Below, one piece after another: positions 35,583 to 47,629 of a DNA stretch of 64,000 nt (its first letter is position 1; every line of letters begins with the position of its first letter). Where the stretch lies: positions 13,995,001 through 14,059,000 of the forward strand of contig NC_063052.1 in NCBI RefSeq assembly GCF_018812025.1, given 5' to 3'. Origin of the DNA: Megalobrama amblycephala (taxonomy: Eukaryota > Chordata > Actinopteri > Cypriniformes > Xenocyprididae). Below the pieces are notes generated by a model that did not search any database, had not been told where the DNA came from, and worked only from the letters and a program-made list of their open reading frames with translations. The position numbers and the translations under genes were made by a program.

Positions 35583-36438
35583 TTGAGTTATTTATCGCAG
35601 GCTTTTGTGCCCTCTTCAGGAGAGAGCAGTGCAGCTCTGTCTGATTGGTGCATGTCTTCGGTAAAATACAGGTTTGTGTACATTTTATTTGATCTAAAAA
35701 GTCGTTATTGTTCTATATATTGTTTATTGTTTTGCAAAGCAGCACACAGGGGCGTGATGTGAGTCACCTAAACGAGTGTTGCATCTGCCTTTCCGTGTGA
35801 TGGAAACGCCTGATGCCATGCACAAAATTTTATGATTTTATTCAAAAAGATACAGAATATAAATACTTAGGATGTTAAAATATGTTCTCAGAATTATACA
35901 CAGATTATTTATGGACAGGTTATGGAGTCAGTCACAGCATTTTTCGGCTTCGAGAGAAACGCAGGATGGCGGTCTGAAGTTAGCAGTTCCCAGCCGAACG
36001 CGAGTCATCTCCGTGACGAGATCCAGCGCCATTACAGTGGAAACAGGACAACAGAGACTGTTCCATTACACTTGAATTACTTCTAAATGTTTAATTTTTA
36101 CTTGTACTATTTGTTAAACGAGCTTAAATGTATTAAAAACTATATAATCTGTGCTATACTATAAAATATGTTTGAAAATATAGTAAATCTCATGCAAACC
36201 AGTGGTTGTGTGGAGTATTTAAAAAAAGTTTAGAGGATTCAAGTTAATCCGTAAACATTAATTTATGTATGAAAAGAAAAAAAAAAAAAAAAAAAACTAT
36301 TATTATAGTAAAAAAATATCCAACCCATTATGCTGGGTTAAATAAACAACCCAATTTGCTGGGTAAAATTAACCCAACATGTGTTCTGTCCAATATTTAA
36401 AACAAACAAAATTGGGTTGTTTTTAACTCAGAGTGTAG
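35583..36438. repeat. Sequence beside the minisatellite, with AACCCA/TGGGTT repeats
   Basis: The first part (35590-36080) has no recognised family. The last part (36319-36430) has CAACCCATTATGCTGGGTTA, CAACCCAATTTGCTGGGTAA and AACCCAACATG words, of the same type as the minisatellite hairpins. That suggests the array at 34265-35582 and this tail are parts of one transposon whose subterminal repeats expanded. An A run lies at about 36278-36297. The boundaries are not defined. Confidence 0.4.
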
Positions 36439-38107
36439 TTCGGAGTCTAAATAACAAGAGTTATAGAAATATATAGTGTTATATTTATATACACTGAAAT
36501 ATATAAAAAGAACAAAAATACAAATAATTGAGTTTGTGCTTCTGTGTGGATGCTGAGCACTTTGTCAATGCTGCTGTCTCAGTACAGGGCCAATAATTAA
36601 GTTACTCGGAAGAATTCTCTGTGAGTGACTCTGGGGCTTATGTAAATCAGAGACCACCACACTGAGACATCTTGCATGCTGGTCACATTTCCACATGAAT
36701 ATCGTGTTTGGCCCACGACCAGAACCTCCATTTTGAGGATCAGATTGGGAGGGAGGAAGGAAGGCGGCGTGGCACACTGGAGAATAAATGAACCTCGTGC
36801 GGCAGCTAATGACCTCGCAATGCTTTTACTCAGGAGCATATTTCACCGCTGGCTCGGTATCCAACACCCCCAGAAGCCATTTCAATAAAGCCTGTATTTA
36901 CAGTGAACAATGTGTGATGGCACATGTCATTTGAGTTCGGCAGGCTGATCCCTCTTCTAGCACATGATTCACAGAGGTCTTTGTACTTGTTTTGTGCATG
37001 TGTGCTATTTCGAGTATGAAGCTTGACTTCTGAGAGCACAAAGCAATCCTGTGATACCGGAGTGAATGTGATTATGTGCACCAAGACTGAAATGACAGTT
37101 TAGTGTCTTTAATCACAGAAAATAGCTTTTTTTATTGAAATGGGAATTTGGACTTTCACCCGCACAGTCTGATGAAATGTGTCTGGGAAAAAAAATGATC
37201 CCTAATAAATCCTATGTACCAAAACCCTAAATCGATCAAATAATCAACCAATCAACGCAGACATTCATACGTGATCTGTCAATTAGTTTGTCATTAGCTT
37301 TGTAAACATATTGGATTCACATATTAGGGGGAAGAAATTTATTTTGGGAAGGTGACAGTAATAAATCCCTTTATAAGTGCCATTCGTTTGTCATATAAGA
37401 GGGCTAATTCCCCAAAGAGGAACGGATTGTAATGGATTACACAGCTCTCTCTCTCAGTTCTTCATATTTCCCAAAGGTTGCTCAGCTACAGGGCTTCTCT
37501 AATCATGCAGCATGACAGAATGTATGATTAAGTATTATAACTCTATGAATAATAAACAAAACTCTGCACCGTAACCCAGGCAATGGACACACACAACCAG
37601 TTCAGCATCTCACGTGTTTAGGAATCTTGATTACAGTGGTACCAGAATTATTTGGACACTTGAAATTCAGTTAATGTGTTTGCATTAGAAGCAAAATATC
37701 AAATAATACATAATTTGAAGACATATGGCTCAAACATATTTTTCAATGAAAATATTTCACAAAATTAATTTGCTGGAATCAGTACAGGTAGCTACAGTGA
37801 AATTAGTTTTTGAATACATACAGATAAAATGCAAATAGGTAAAACCGTATATGAATAAAAAAGGAACTTGTATGATCTATGAGTTTAGCGAACACTCAGC
37901 TCAGTTAAATTAAAGATCCATCTGTGTGTCTGTAACCTCCACTGCACTTACGGTGTTTACAGACGATTTACTGACTAATGATCCAAAAAGAAGGTGACTA
38001 TTAATAATAAGAGCTGAACAACAGTTTGCTGTGTGAATAAATACAGATACACAAATTATTCTTGTCACTGTATAACTGTATTGTTGTTGAAACAATGTAA
38101 AAATGCT
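36439..38107. other. Intronic sequence, possible Tc1 fragment
   Basis: Mostly single-copy in appearance. At 37634-37800 the sequence TACAGTGGTACCAGAATTAT followed by TTGGACAC resembles the terminal repeat of a Tc1-like element, but its partner is not seen. Overlapping frames at 36565-36888 have no domain. Confidence 0.4.
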
Positions 38108-39215
38108 TAAAAATGCATATAAACTTGATGAGACTTTAATGTGATTTTTATTAAATAGGTGTTTGTAGCATATGTTGTAAAAATAATACTTCAATAAATA
38201 ATGTGTGAATATAAACATACTAACATGTTATGGTATTGGTTGCATTTGACTGATAAATAAAATAAAATAAAATAAAATAAAATAAAATAAAATAAAATAA
38301 AATAAAATAAAATAAAATAAAATAAAATAAAAAAGCATATAAACTTAATAAGACTTTAATGTGATTTTTATTAAATATTTATTTATAGCATATGTTGTAT
38401 AAATAATGCATTTGCGTTTCATTAAATAATATGTTAATATAAACATACTAAAATGCTATAGTATTGGTTGCATTTCACTGATGGGTAAAATAAAATAAAA
38501 TAAAATAAAATAAAATAAAATAAAATAAAATAAAATAAAATACAATTTTATTATGTATAACATTATTTATTGAAATGCAAATGTATTATTTTTACAAAAT
38601 ATACTATAAAAAATGAATAAAAATCACATTAAAGTCTCATGAAGTTTATATTCTTTTTTAACTTTTATTTTATTTTATTTTATTTTACCCATCAGTGAAA
38701 TGCAACCAATACTATAGCATTTTAGTATGTTTATATTAACATATTATTTAATGAAACACAACTGTATAATTTATACAACATATGCTATAAATAAATATGT
38801 AATAAAAATCACATTACAGTCTCATGAAGTTTATATTCTTTTTTAACTTTTATTTTATTTTATTTTTATAATGTTAAAACAAAACAAAACAAAACAAAAC
38901 AAAACAAAATAAAATAAAGGTTAAAAAAGAATATAAACTTCATGAGACTTTAATGTGATTTTTATTATTTTTTTTTATAGTATATGTTGTAAAAATAATA
39001 CATTTGCATTTCAATAAATAATATGTTAGTATAAACGTACTAAAATACTATAGCATTGGTTGCATTTCACTGATGGGTAAAGTAAAGTAAAGTAAAGTAA
39101 AGTAAAGTAAAGTAAAGTAAAGTAAAGTAGTAAAGTAATAAAGTAAAATAAAATAAAATAAAATAAAATAAAATAAAATAAAATAAAATAAAATAAAATA
39201 AAATAAAATAAAAAA
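38108..39215. repeat. Compound repeat: five 150-bp units in both orientations with pentanucleotide spacers
   Basis: A unit with TTTAATGTGATTTTTATTAA, AGCATATGTTGTA, and ATTGGTTGCATTTCACTGAT occurs direct at about 38108-38258, 38334-38486 and 38920-39076, and inverted at about 38545-38705 and 38690-38850. Between units lie (AAAAT)n tracts (38259-38330, 38487-38541, 39147-39211), (AAAAC)n (38876-38907) and (AAAGT)n (39077-39120). Another copy of the unit, inverted, is at 50140-50275. The low-complexity frame at 39026-39262 is not a gene. Confidence 0.8.
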
Positions 39216-40073
39216 GCATATAATCTTATTGACTTAATTGGACAAAAAAAATTATCTGACATTTTGCAAATATATCAGCTTATGAGCAACATCCCATCTT
39301 CAACTGAAAGTGGACTGACACAACTCTGTAAAGTAGAAACATCTGGAGTAACCGTGATCAGAAGCTCTAGAAAATCCACAGCACAATAGCCATCTTCATG
39401 CCGCCTTTGACACCCTGTCTAGACACATAAAAAATGTCAATTGCCAACCTCATTTCACCCCTAATGAACAGCCCTAATGAATATTTTAAGAAGAGACAAC
39501 CGGATAGAGTCTTAAGCGTGTCTGTAGTCACGTCTGTAGCGTGGCACTCAGTGTTTTCGCTCTGTTCTCTGTCGATATACGCAGCAGCTGTGTTCTGTGT
39601 GGTGGCCCACCTGCTCATCTCCCTCATCCTTTCCACTGCAAACCTGTTCTGAATCCTAAAAAGCCCATCACTATCACAAGACATTCAACTTTAATCACTT
39701 GGACTGTTCCATCCTCTGGTGTGGCTGTTTGTTTTTGCTGTTGTACAGGCTTCGGAGCGAGTCTTGATGTGTAGGGCGCTGAGAGGATTGTAAACAGGTT
39801 TACAGGATCTTGTAGGAACAGATCAATTCTCTACACTCTGTTGATCACAGTATCCAGACCTGTCACTCACAACGTACTGTAGGAGTGTGTTGCGAGAAGG
39901 GAGAATCGCCTTTTGTGCAGAGAAAGGAAAACGACGCAGTAATAAGAGGAAAAAATAATAATTAAAGAAAGGTTATTTTGCAATATTTAGTCTTATGGAC
40001 CCCTACAGCCACATCATTATGGGTCAAATACCCCCCGACACCAAACAGCAAAATGTGTTAAATCATTTCACTG
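39216..40073. other. Intronic sequence, no gene seen
   Basis: Overlapping short frames on both strands at 39367-39774 have no recognised domain or splice support. The region is not obviously repetitive. Confidence 0.45.
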
Positions 40074-40243
40074 GGTAACACTTTAGAATGGCGAACACAT
40101 ATTCACTATTAACTTATTAATAGTTAGCAAGGTAGTTTTTGTAGTGTTTAAGTTTAGGTATTGGGTAGGTTTAAGAGATGTAGAATAAGGCATTAATGTG
40201 TGCTTTATAAGTAATGTGTAATGCCAAGTAATGCCATTCTAGT
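40074..40243. repeat. Dispersed repeat fragment with GGTAACACTTTAGAATGG start
   Basis: The start GTAACACTTTAGAATGG and the end GCCATTCTAG are inverse over the ATGGC/GCCAT part, and TAGGTATTGGGTAGGTTTA lies in the middle. This fits a common fish repeat related in its ends to 28779-29036. Non-coding. Confidence 0.5.
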
Positions 40244-40731
40244 GATGAAATATTACTTACAGTAAAATACATTGACATTTGTTCATGAAATATTTATATT
40301 TCCATATATACTGCTACAAACTTGGGTAAGACACACATTCTCTCTTTAAAGGATCTGTATCTTATGGCAAGGTCGCAGATGGGCATTTCTAAATGATCTT
40401 TCTCTAGCGCAGGTATAAAATTGAAAAGCCTGGTGCCTTCATTGTTGGACCCTGAATCATAGTTTCACATTGGGATCTAGGACACCTTCCCTGACAATCA
40501 ATAACAATAGAGCGCTGCCTCTTCATTCAGAAGGTCCTGTTGTTGGATAGATGACTGAGAGAGGTTTCTCTTTTGTTCGTCATCTTGCCTCGGAACGCTA
40601 CAGATTTAAGAGATGAGGGCGCCGGTGGCAGCATCCGCTCATTTGTAACGTTTTGTTCATCTCGAGCTGTCAGGTCCGCAGAAGATGCTGCCGTCTCTCA
40701 CTGGCTGCCGCTTGTTTCAAAGTACCAGATG

Positions 40732-40736
<5 letters not shown>
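40244..40736. other. Intronic sequence, no gene seen
   Basis: No gene, RNA or mobile element was recognised between the preceding repeat and the (TA)n tract that precedes the Tc1-like element. Confidence 0.45.

Positions 40737-40780
<44 letters not shown>
40737..40780. repeat. (TA)n microsatellite at the edge of the Tc1-like element
   Basis: A pure TA tract that abuts the left terminus of the Tc1-like element directly. Since Tc1 elements target TA, the element may have inserted into a short TA tract. Confidence 0.95.
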
Positions 40781-40785
<5 letters not shown>

Positions 40786-42085
40786 CCCGATTCCAAAAAA
40801 GTTGGGACACTGTACAAATTGTGAATAATGGAATAGTGGAAGTTTCAAATTTCAATATTTTATTCAGAATACAACATAGATGACATATTAAATGTTTAAA
40901 CTGAGAAAATGTATCATTTTACAGGAAAAATAAGTTGATTTTAAATTTCATGGCATCAACACATCTTAAAAAAGTTGGGACAAGGCCATGTTTACCACTG
41001 TGTGGCATCCCCTCTTCTTTTTATAACAGTCTGCAAACATCTGGGGACTGAGGAGACAAGTTGCTCAAGTTTAGGAATAGGAATGTTGTCCCATTCTTGT
41101 CTAATACAGGCTTCTAGTTGCTCAACTGTCTTAGGTCTTCTTTGTCGCATCTTCCTCTTTATGATGCGCCAAATGTTTTCTATGGGTGAAAGATCTGGAC
41201 TGCAGGCTGGCCATTTCAGTACCCGGATCCTTCTTCTACGCAGCCATGATGTTGTAATTGATGCAGTATGTGGTCTGGCATTGTCATGTTGGAAAATGCA
41301 AGGTCTTCCCTGAAAGAGACGACGTCTGGATGGGAGCATATGTTGTTCTAGAACTTGGATATACCTTTCAGCATTGATGGTGCCTTTCCAGATGTGTAAG
41401 CTGCCCATGCCACGCGCACTCATGCAACCCCATACCATCAGAGATGCAGGCTTCTGAACTGAGCGCTGATAACAACTTGGGTTGTCCTTGTCCTCTTTAG
41501 TCCGGATGACATGGCGTCCCAGATTTCCAAAAAGAACTTCAAATTTTGATTCGTCTGACCACAGAACAGTTTTCCACTTTGCCACAGTCCATTTTAAATG
41601 AGCCTTGGCCCAGAGAAAACGCCTGCGCTTCTGGATCATGTTTAGATATGGCTTCTTTTTTGACCTATAGAGTTTTAGCCAGCAACGGCGAATGGCACGG
41701 TGGATTGTGTTCACCGACAATGTTTTCTGGAAGTATTCCTGAGCCCATGTTGTGATTTCCATTACAGTAGCATTCCTGTATGTGATGCAGTGCCGTCTAA
41801 GGGCCCGAAGATCACCATCCAGTATGGTTTTCCGGCCTTGACCCTTACGCACAGAGATTGTTCCAGATTCTCTGAATCTGTGGATGATATTATGCACTGT
41901 AGATGATGATAACTTCAAACGCTTTGCAATTTTTCTCTGAGAAACTCGTTTCTGATATTGCTCCACTATTTTTTTAATTGGTGATCCTTTGCCCATCTTG
42001 ACTTCTGAGAGACACTGCCACTCTGATAGGCTCTTTTTATACCCAATCATGTTGCCAATTGACCTAATAAGTTGCATATAATACA
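40781..42085 (-). mobile_element. Tc1-like transposon with intact ORF but one end missing
   Basis: The left terminus (downstream of the transposase gene) begins AAAAACCCGATTCCAAAAAA followed by GTTGGGACAC. The word AAAAAAGTTGGGACA recurs at 40969-40983, so this end has the two direct repeats of an IR/DR-type Tc1 element. The right terminus should be the inverse of the left, but the sequence runs from TTGACCTAATAAGTTGCATA straight into (TA)n and (CA)n, and no inverse of GTTGGGACAC was found up to 42400. The element has thus lost its transposase-upstream terminal repeat and should not move by itself. Confidence 0.85.
40992..41996 (-). CDS. Tc1-like DD34E transposase, apparently intact
   Basis: From ATG at 41996 an uninterrupted frame gives 334 residues, close to the usual 340 or so for Tc1 transposases, which cut and reinsert the element at TA sites. 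Residues 1-55 hold the first helix-turn-helix of the paired-type DNA-binding region (RKIAKRLKLSSSTVHNII). A GQGRKT motif at 52-57 is followed by the second helical part up to about 110, and basic clusters suit nuclear import. The catalytic domain has D148 (WSDES), D238 (QHDNARPH) and E273 (SPIENIW), with exactly 34 residues between D238 and E273. The open frame extends further upstream only through (TA)n and (CA)n, so the MGKGSP start is preferred. Lack of the upstream terminal repeat and promoter region makes expression uncertain. Confidence 0.88.
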   Translation of the reverse strand: MGKGSPIKKIVEQYQKRVSQRKIAKRLKLSSSTVHNIIHRFRESGTISVRKGQGRKTILDGDLRALRRHCITYRNATVMEITTWAQEYFQKTLSVNTIHRAIRRCWLKLYRSKKKPYLNMIQKRRRFLWAKAHLKWTVAKWKTVLWSDESKFEVLFGNLGRHVIRTKEDKDNPSCYQRSVQKPASLMVWGCMSARGMGSLHIWKGTINAERYIQVLEQHMLPSRRRLFQGRPCIFQHDNARPHTASITTSWLRRRRIRVLKWPACSPDLSPIENIWRIIKRKMRQRRPKTVEQLEACIRQEWDNIPIPKLEQLVSSVPRCLQTVIKRRGDATQW

Positions 42086-42089
42086 TATA

Positions 42090-42149
<60 letters not shown>

Positions 42150-42152
42150 TAC

Positions 42153-42220
<68 letters not shown>
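42086..42220. repeat. (TA)n then (CA)n microsatellites
   Basis: A TA tract at about 42091-42140 passes into ACACAT words and then (CA)n to 42219. The tracts replace the missing right end of the Tc1-like element. Just beyond, ATCTAATTATTATGCTT occurs twice about 118 bp apart (near 42229 and 42347). Confidence 0.92.
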
Positions 42221-42941
42221 CTAAGTATTATCTAATTATTATGCTTGAATATATGTGTATATAGATAATATATATTAAATGTACTGTATATTATAATGCT
42301 GATTATTTATATCTGCTATGATTATATATAACTCCTAAGTTTCTATCTAATTATTATGCTTCAATATGTATATATCAATAAATTATATATACAGTACCCT
42401 ACATATAATATACTTTTATTATATTTTATTGACATGTACATATACAAGTGTCAGTCACAAAAATGGTTATGTAAATTTAAGACTTGTGCATGGATATTTT
42501 CAAAGTTATTTATTAATGATTATGAATTTCATTATTATAGTTATGTTTATAGTTATATTGCAGAAACATTCTAATGAGTCTGTTGCTTAGGAGAGTCTCA
42601 TTATCATGACATAATTACACTACAGGCTGAAGAAACATTTGCATCACATTCTGTTAATCTAAATCAACCATAAATTAATTCACAACAGACATTACTCAAT
42701 ATGTTAATTATCCTGAATACTATCAACACAATCAGCAGAAAATAACATGCTAATGTCTCTAGACTAATACACTGTAATGCATGAGAAAAACTTTGTCAAT
42801 GCAAACGGGGTCTAAAGGCCCTCAGGGGTAAAAGGTTTTGAATTTAATTTTAATTTAATTCAATTTAATTTTAAGTTCCCCCACAACACTTGAGAAAAAA
42901 AAAAAAGAAAGAAAAAAGACCAGAGTAGTTTCCTAAACAAC

Positions 42942-44120
42942 TAGGGGTGGGACAGAATATCGATATGGCGATATATCGTCATCCTTCTCTGTGCGATACG
43001 AGAATCGTATCGCTGCGGCAAATATCGATATTTTAATTTTAAAAAAAATAAAGCGCTATATATAGATGTCTTTGCTCAAAGCGTCCTACTTCAAGGCGGC
43101 GCTCGACACATGAATGAGGGAAACGTGAACTTAAGTTAACTAGCCTAAGAAAAAGAGGTTATTAACAGGATGGCGGACAGCAGTGTGAGTAAAATAGATG
43201 CCCCAGCCACGTTTAAGTTCAAAGTCTTGACGCACTTTTATACCATTGATGTGACAGTCGTAGACATCTTTGACGTTCTTCACCGAGCGCTTAGATATAC
43301 ACGGGAGCATTTGAAAGCATATATTAGGGATCCTCTGATAGACGCCTGCTTTCGAACGCTCCCGTGTATATCTAAGTGCTTGAAGAACGTCTAAGGGTCT
43401 GTTTGCACCTGGTGACTTCATGCATTTTCTCTGATCGGATAGCTATCCGATCGTGAAAAAAGACCAGGTCTAAATGCCTAAATGCCTAAATACGCATTTG
43501 AGACGGATTTAAATCCGATCGCTCAAACCACTTCAGGAGATGGTCTGGGACGCATTCCAGTCAAAACTGTCTATGCTCAGTCTAAATGCATCTGGTTGTT
43601 GAAACTACATATGTAAATTTTACCTCTCCCAAAAATACTAAAACTGAAACATGTGAGAGTCAGATATGACAACATCACACATCGCCGCAGATCTCTTCAG
43701 CAAGCTGACGCGCAAACGGCCGCATATGAAAGTGAAAGTAAGTCGCAGACGCATAACTCACAATTATCTTCATTAAAAGTAATGAGACCTTATACCAGTG
43801 CTGGCGCCGCTCTCTCCTATTGCAGTCTTTGATTTTGAAATTAACTGATGGTCAATAAAATGCACCTCATATTTCTTGCTTTCGGTGATGTGAACTCTAT
43901 TAAATGTACATATAAGATCGGATTTATCCGTTAACCTGCACTTAACCTTTTCACGTGCATTTTGTTTTCATATTAAGACCAATATCGCGATGTATCATTA
44001 TAGGATTGTCTAGCGATATATCGATTATCGCAGAATCGCTGACTCGCGATATTATCGTTATCGTGAGCCATTTATCGTGATCGTATCGTATCGTGAGGTA
44101 CCCTCCGATTCCCACCCCTA
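42942..44120 (+). mobile_element. hAT element with perfect 8-bp target duplication and transposase remnant
   Basis: The left end is TAGGGGTGGGACAGAATATC and the right end closes with GATTCCCACCCCTA. TAAACAAC is duplicated exactly on both sides (42934-42941 and 44121-44128). The subterminal regions are crowded with CGATA/TATCG words, typical of fish hAT elements. Inside are the start of a transposase-like frame (43170) and a hairpin of about 45-base arms (43265-43395), then a further embedded segment starting AGGGTCTGTTTGCACCTGGT. The element is a deletion derivative. Confidence 0.88.
43170..43394 (+). pseudogene. N-terminal remnant of a hAT transposase
   Basis: The frame starts MADSSVSKIDAPATFKFKV. 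A Met-Ala start followed by an acidic/Ser stretch and an A-P-x-x-F-K motif is how several fish hAT (BED-finger) transposases begin. After about residue 20 the frame enters the hairpin region and no BED finger Cys/His set follows, so the coding part is lost. The remaining frame to 43394 is chance. The call depends on a short motif and on position inside a clear hAT element. Confidence 0.4.
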
Positions 44121-44306
44121 TAAACAACACCTTCATAAACTGTAATACATAGGTAATTTTTCTAATCTGTGATGTCGCTGCATGATACAATTATATAAGA
44201 TTATTAAAATTATATAGAATATGTGGTAATTTAATCTATGATTTTCTCATTTTTAAAATGTTGCAGATTTATGTGGCTAATGTGGATCCCTAATGTGAAA
44301 TGTTAA

Positions 44307-44591
44307 AGTTATAGTTCACCCAAAAATGAAAATTCTGTCATCATTTGCTCACCCTCAAGTTGTTCCAAACCTGCATGAGTTTCTTTCTTCTGAAGAATGT
44401 TGGTAACCAAACAGATTCTGGTCCCTATTGACTTCCATAGTATGAAAAAGATAATGGGGACCAGAATCTGTTTGGCTACCAAAATTTTTTTTCAAAATAG
44501 CTTCTTTTGTGCTCTTCAGAACAAAGAAACTCATACAGGTTTAGAACAACTTGAGGATGAGTAAATGTTCATTTTTGGGTGAACTATCCCT
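44307..44591. mobile_element. TTAA-flanked palindromic element, short form, copy 1
   Basis: The ends read AGTTATAGTTCACCCAAAAA and TTTTTGGGTGAACTATCCCT between TTAA at 44303-44306 and 44592-44595. The halves are inverse copies around about 44435-44450 (ACTTCCATAGTATG as the loop side). The GGACCAGAATCTGTTTGG arm pairs with CCAAACAGATTCTGGTCC. No coding sequence. Confidence 0.88.
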
Positions 44592-44595
44592 TTAA

Positions 44596-45609
<1,014 letters not shown>

Positions 45610-46996
45610 TTAAGAAAGGATTTTTAGAAATCTTGGCCAACTGAAAAGTATGAACATGAAAAGTATGAGCATGTACAGCACTCAATACTTAGTTGGGGCT
45701 CCTTTTGCCTGAATTACTGCAGCAATGCGGCATGGCATGGAGTCGATCAGTCTGTGGCACTGCTCAGGTGTTATGAGAGCCCAGGTTGCTCTGATAGTGG
45801 CCTTCAGCTCTTATGCATTGCTGGGTCTGGCATATTGCATCTTCCTCTTCACAATACCCCATAGATTTACTATGGGGTTAAGGTCAGGCGAGTTTGCTGG
45901 CCAATTAAGAAGAGGGATACCATGGTCCTTAAACCAGGTACTGGTAGCTTTGGCACTGTGTGCAGGTGCCAAGTCCTGTTGGAAAATGAAATCTGCATCT
46001 CCATAAAGTTGGTCAGCAGCAGGAAGCATGAAGTGCTCTAAAACTTCCTGGTATATGGCTGCGTTGACCTTGGACCTCAGAAAACACAGTGGACCAACAC
46101 CAGCAGATGACATGGCACCCCAAACCATCACTGACTGTGGAAACTTTACACTGGACCTCAAGCAACATGGATTGTGTGCCTCTCCTCTCTTCCTCCAGAC
46201 TCTGGGACCCTGATTTCCAAAGGAAATGCAAAATTTACTTTCATCAAAGAACATAACTTTGGACCACTCAGCAGCAGTCCAGTCCTGTTTGTCTTTAGAC
46301 GCTTCTGACGCTGTCTGTTGTTCAAGAGTGGCTTGACACAAGGAATGCGACAGCTGAAACCCATGTCTTGCATACGTCTGTGCGTAGTGGTTCTTGAAGC
46401 ACTGACTCCAGCTGCAGTCCATTCTTTGTGAATCTCCACCACATTTTTGAATGGGTTTTGTTTCACAATCCTCTCCAGGGTGCGGTTATCCCTATTGCTT
46501 GTACACTTTTTTTCTACCACATCTTTTCCTTCCCTTCGCCTCTCTATTAATGTGCTTGGACACAGAGCTCTGTGAACAGCCAGCCTCTTTTGCAATGACC
46601 TTTTGTGTCTTGCCCTCCTTGTGCAAGGTGTCAATGGTCGTCTTTTGGACAACTGTCAAGTCAGCAGTCTTCCCCATGATTGTGTAGCCTACAGAACTAG
46701 ACTGAGAGACCATTTAAAGGCCTTTGCAGGTGTTTTGAGTTAATTAGCTGATTAGATTGTGGCACCAGGTGTCTTCAATATTGAACCTTTTCACAATATT
46801 CTAATTTTCTGAGATACTGAATTTGGGATTTTCCTTAGTTGTCAGTTATAATCATCAAAATTAAAAGAAATAAACATTTGAAATATATCAGTCTGTGTGT
46901 AATGAATGCATATAATATACAAGTTTCACTTTTTGAATGGAATTAGTCAAATAAATCAACTTTTTGATGATATTCTAATTATATGACCAGCACCTG
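45610..46996 (-). mobile_element. Inactive Tc1-like transposon
   Basis: The right terminus is the inverse of a typical Tc1 end: TTTTTGATGATATTCTAATT, then ATATGACCAGCACCTG before TA at 46997-46998. The left terminus with the same sequence in the other orientation is not present near 45610, so that end is lost. The transposase gene between them (45682-46677) is broken. This family is distinct from the element at 40781-42085, being different in both protein and terminal repeat. Confidence 0.85.
45682..46677 (-). pseudogene. Dead Tc1-like transposase with mutated catalytic Glu
   Basis: From ATG at 46677 the frame reads MGKTADLTVVQKTTIDTLHK with an N-terminal helix-turn-helix. Near 46500 the frame shifts at a T run (CACTTTTTTTC) and continues with NRDNRTLERIV. 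A second shift near 46300 leads to the catalytic part: FFDES, then QQDLAPAH, then SPDLNPIVNLWG. The residue 35 after the second Asp is Val (codon GTA at 45868-45870) where the family has Glu. A TAA at 45811-45813 interrupts the C-terminal tail, which otherwise continues ELKATIRATW and ends at 45682. It has two frameshifts, one stop and one lost catalytic residue, so it is non-functional. Confidence 0.9.
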
Positions 46997-46999
46997 TAC

Positions 47000-47581
47000 A
47001 CTAAAGTGCGCAGCAACATACACAGGACAAATGTGTGTGAAAACAACGTGAATGTACTGAAATGTGTCTGTGCATAAATGCAATGTGCGATCAGTGCATC
47101 GAGAGTGCTCATACATAATTTGTTTGCGCATCAATATAACGAACTCACGCATGCTTACTGTACGACTCCTGTACGTCACCACAATCGTCCTTACTTTGAT
47201 TGCTATCCTCATCCATCAAAACTTTCATAGCGAGACGCTGGTTTGTTTTATCCAGCCGAGAAACATAGTTTGCATATCATCTGGCCTTACAGCGGTGGGA
47301 TGTTTCAACGTTCTGTTCAGACAGATGTGGGAGGTACAATGACAGATACAATGACAGAATATGACAGAGAGTTTGTGTTTTAAAGCGAAACAGACACTGG
47401 AATGAATCATTCTCTCTGCCATCTCTGATATAATCAGCACGGATTTTTAAGATTATCTAACTGCGTGCTGTAAATTACATTAATGACACAATTTCACATG
47501 CTTCAGTCATTTTTGTTTTGTTAAATGCGTTAAATTACTTTTTAACATGTTAAGGATTTTGAATTAATCGTATGTATACAC

Positions 47582-47629
<48 letters not shown>

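Noticed and set aside
42000..42218. N-terminal extension of the Tc1 transposase through Cys-Val and Ile-Tyr runs
   Set aside because: These residues are translated (CA)n and (TA)n tracts; the real start is the MGKGSP methionine at 41996.
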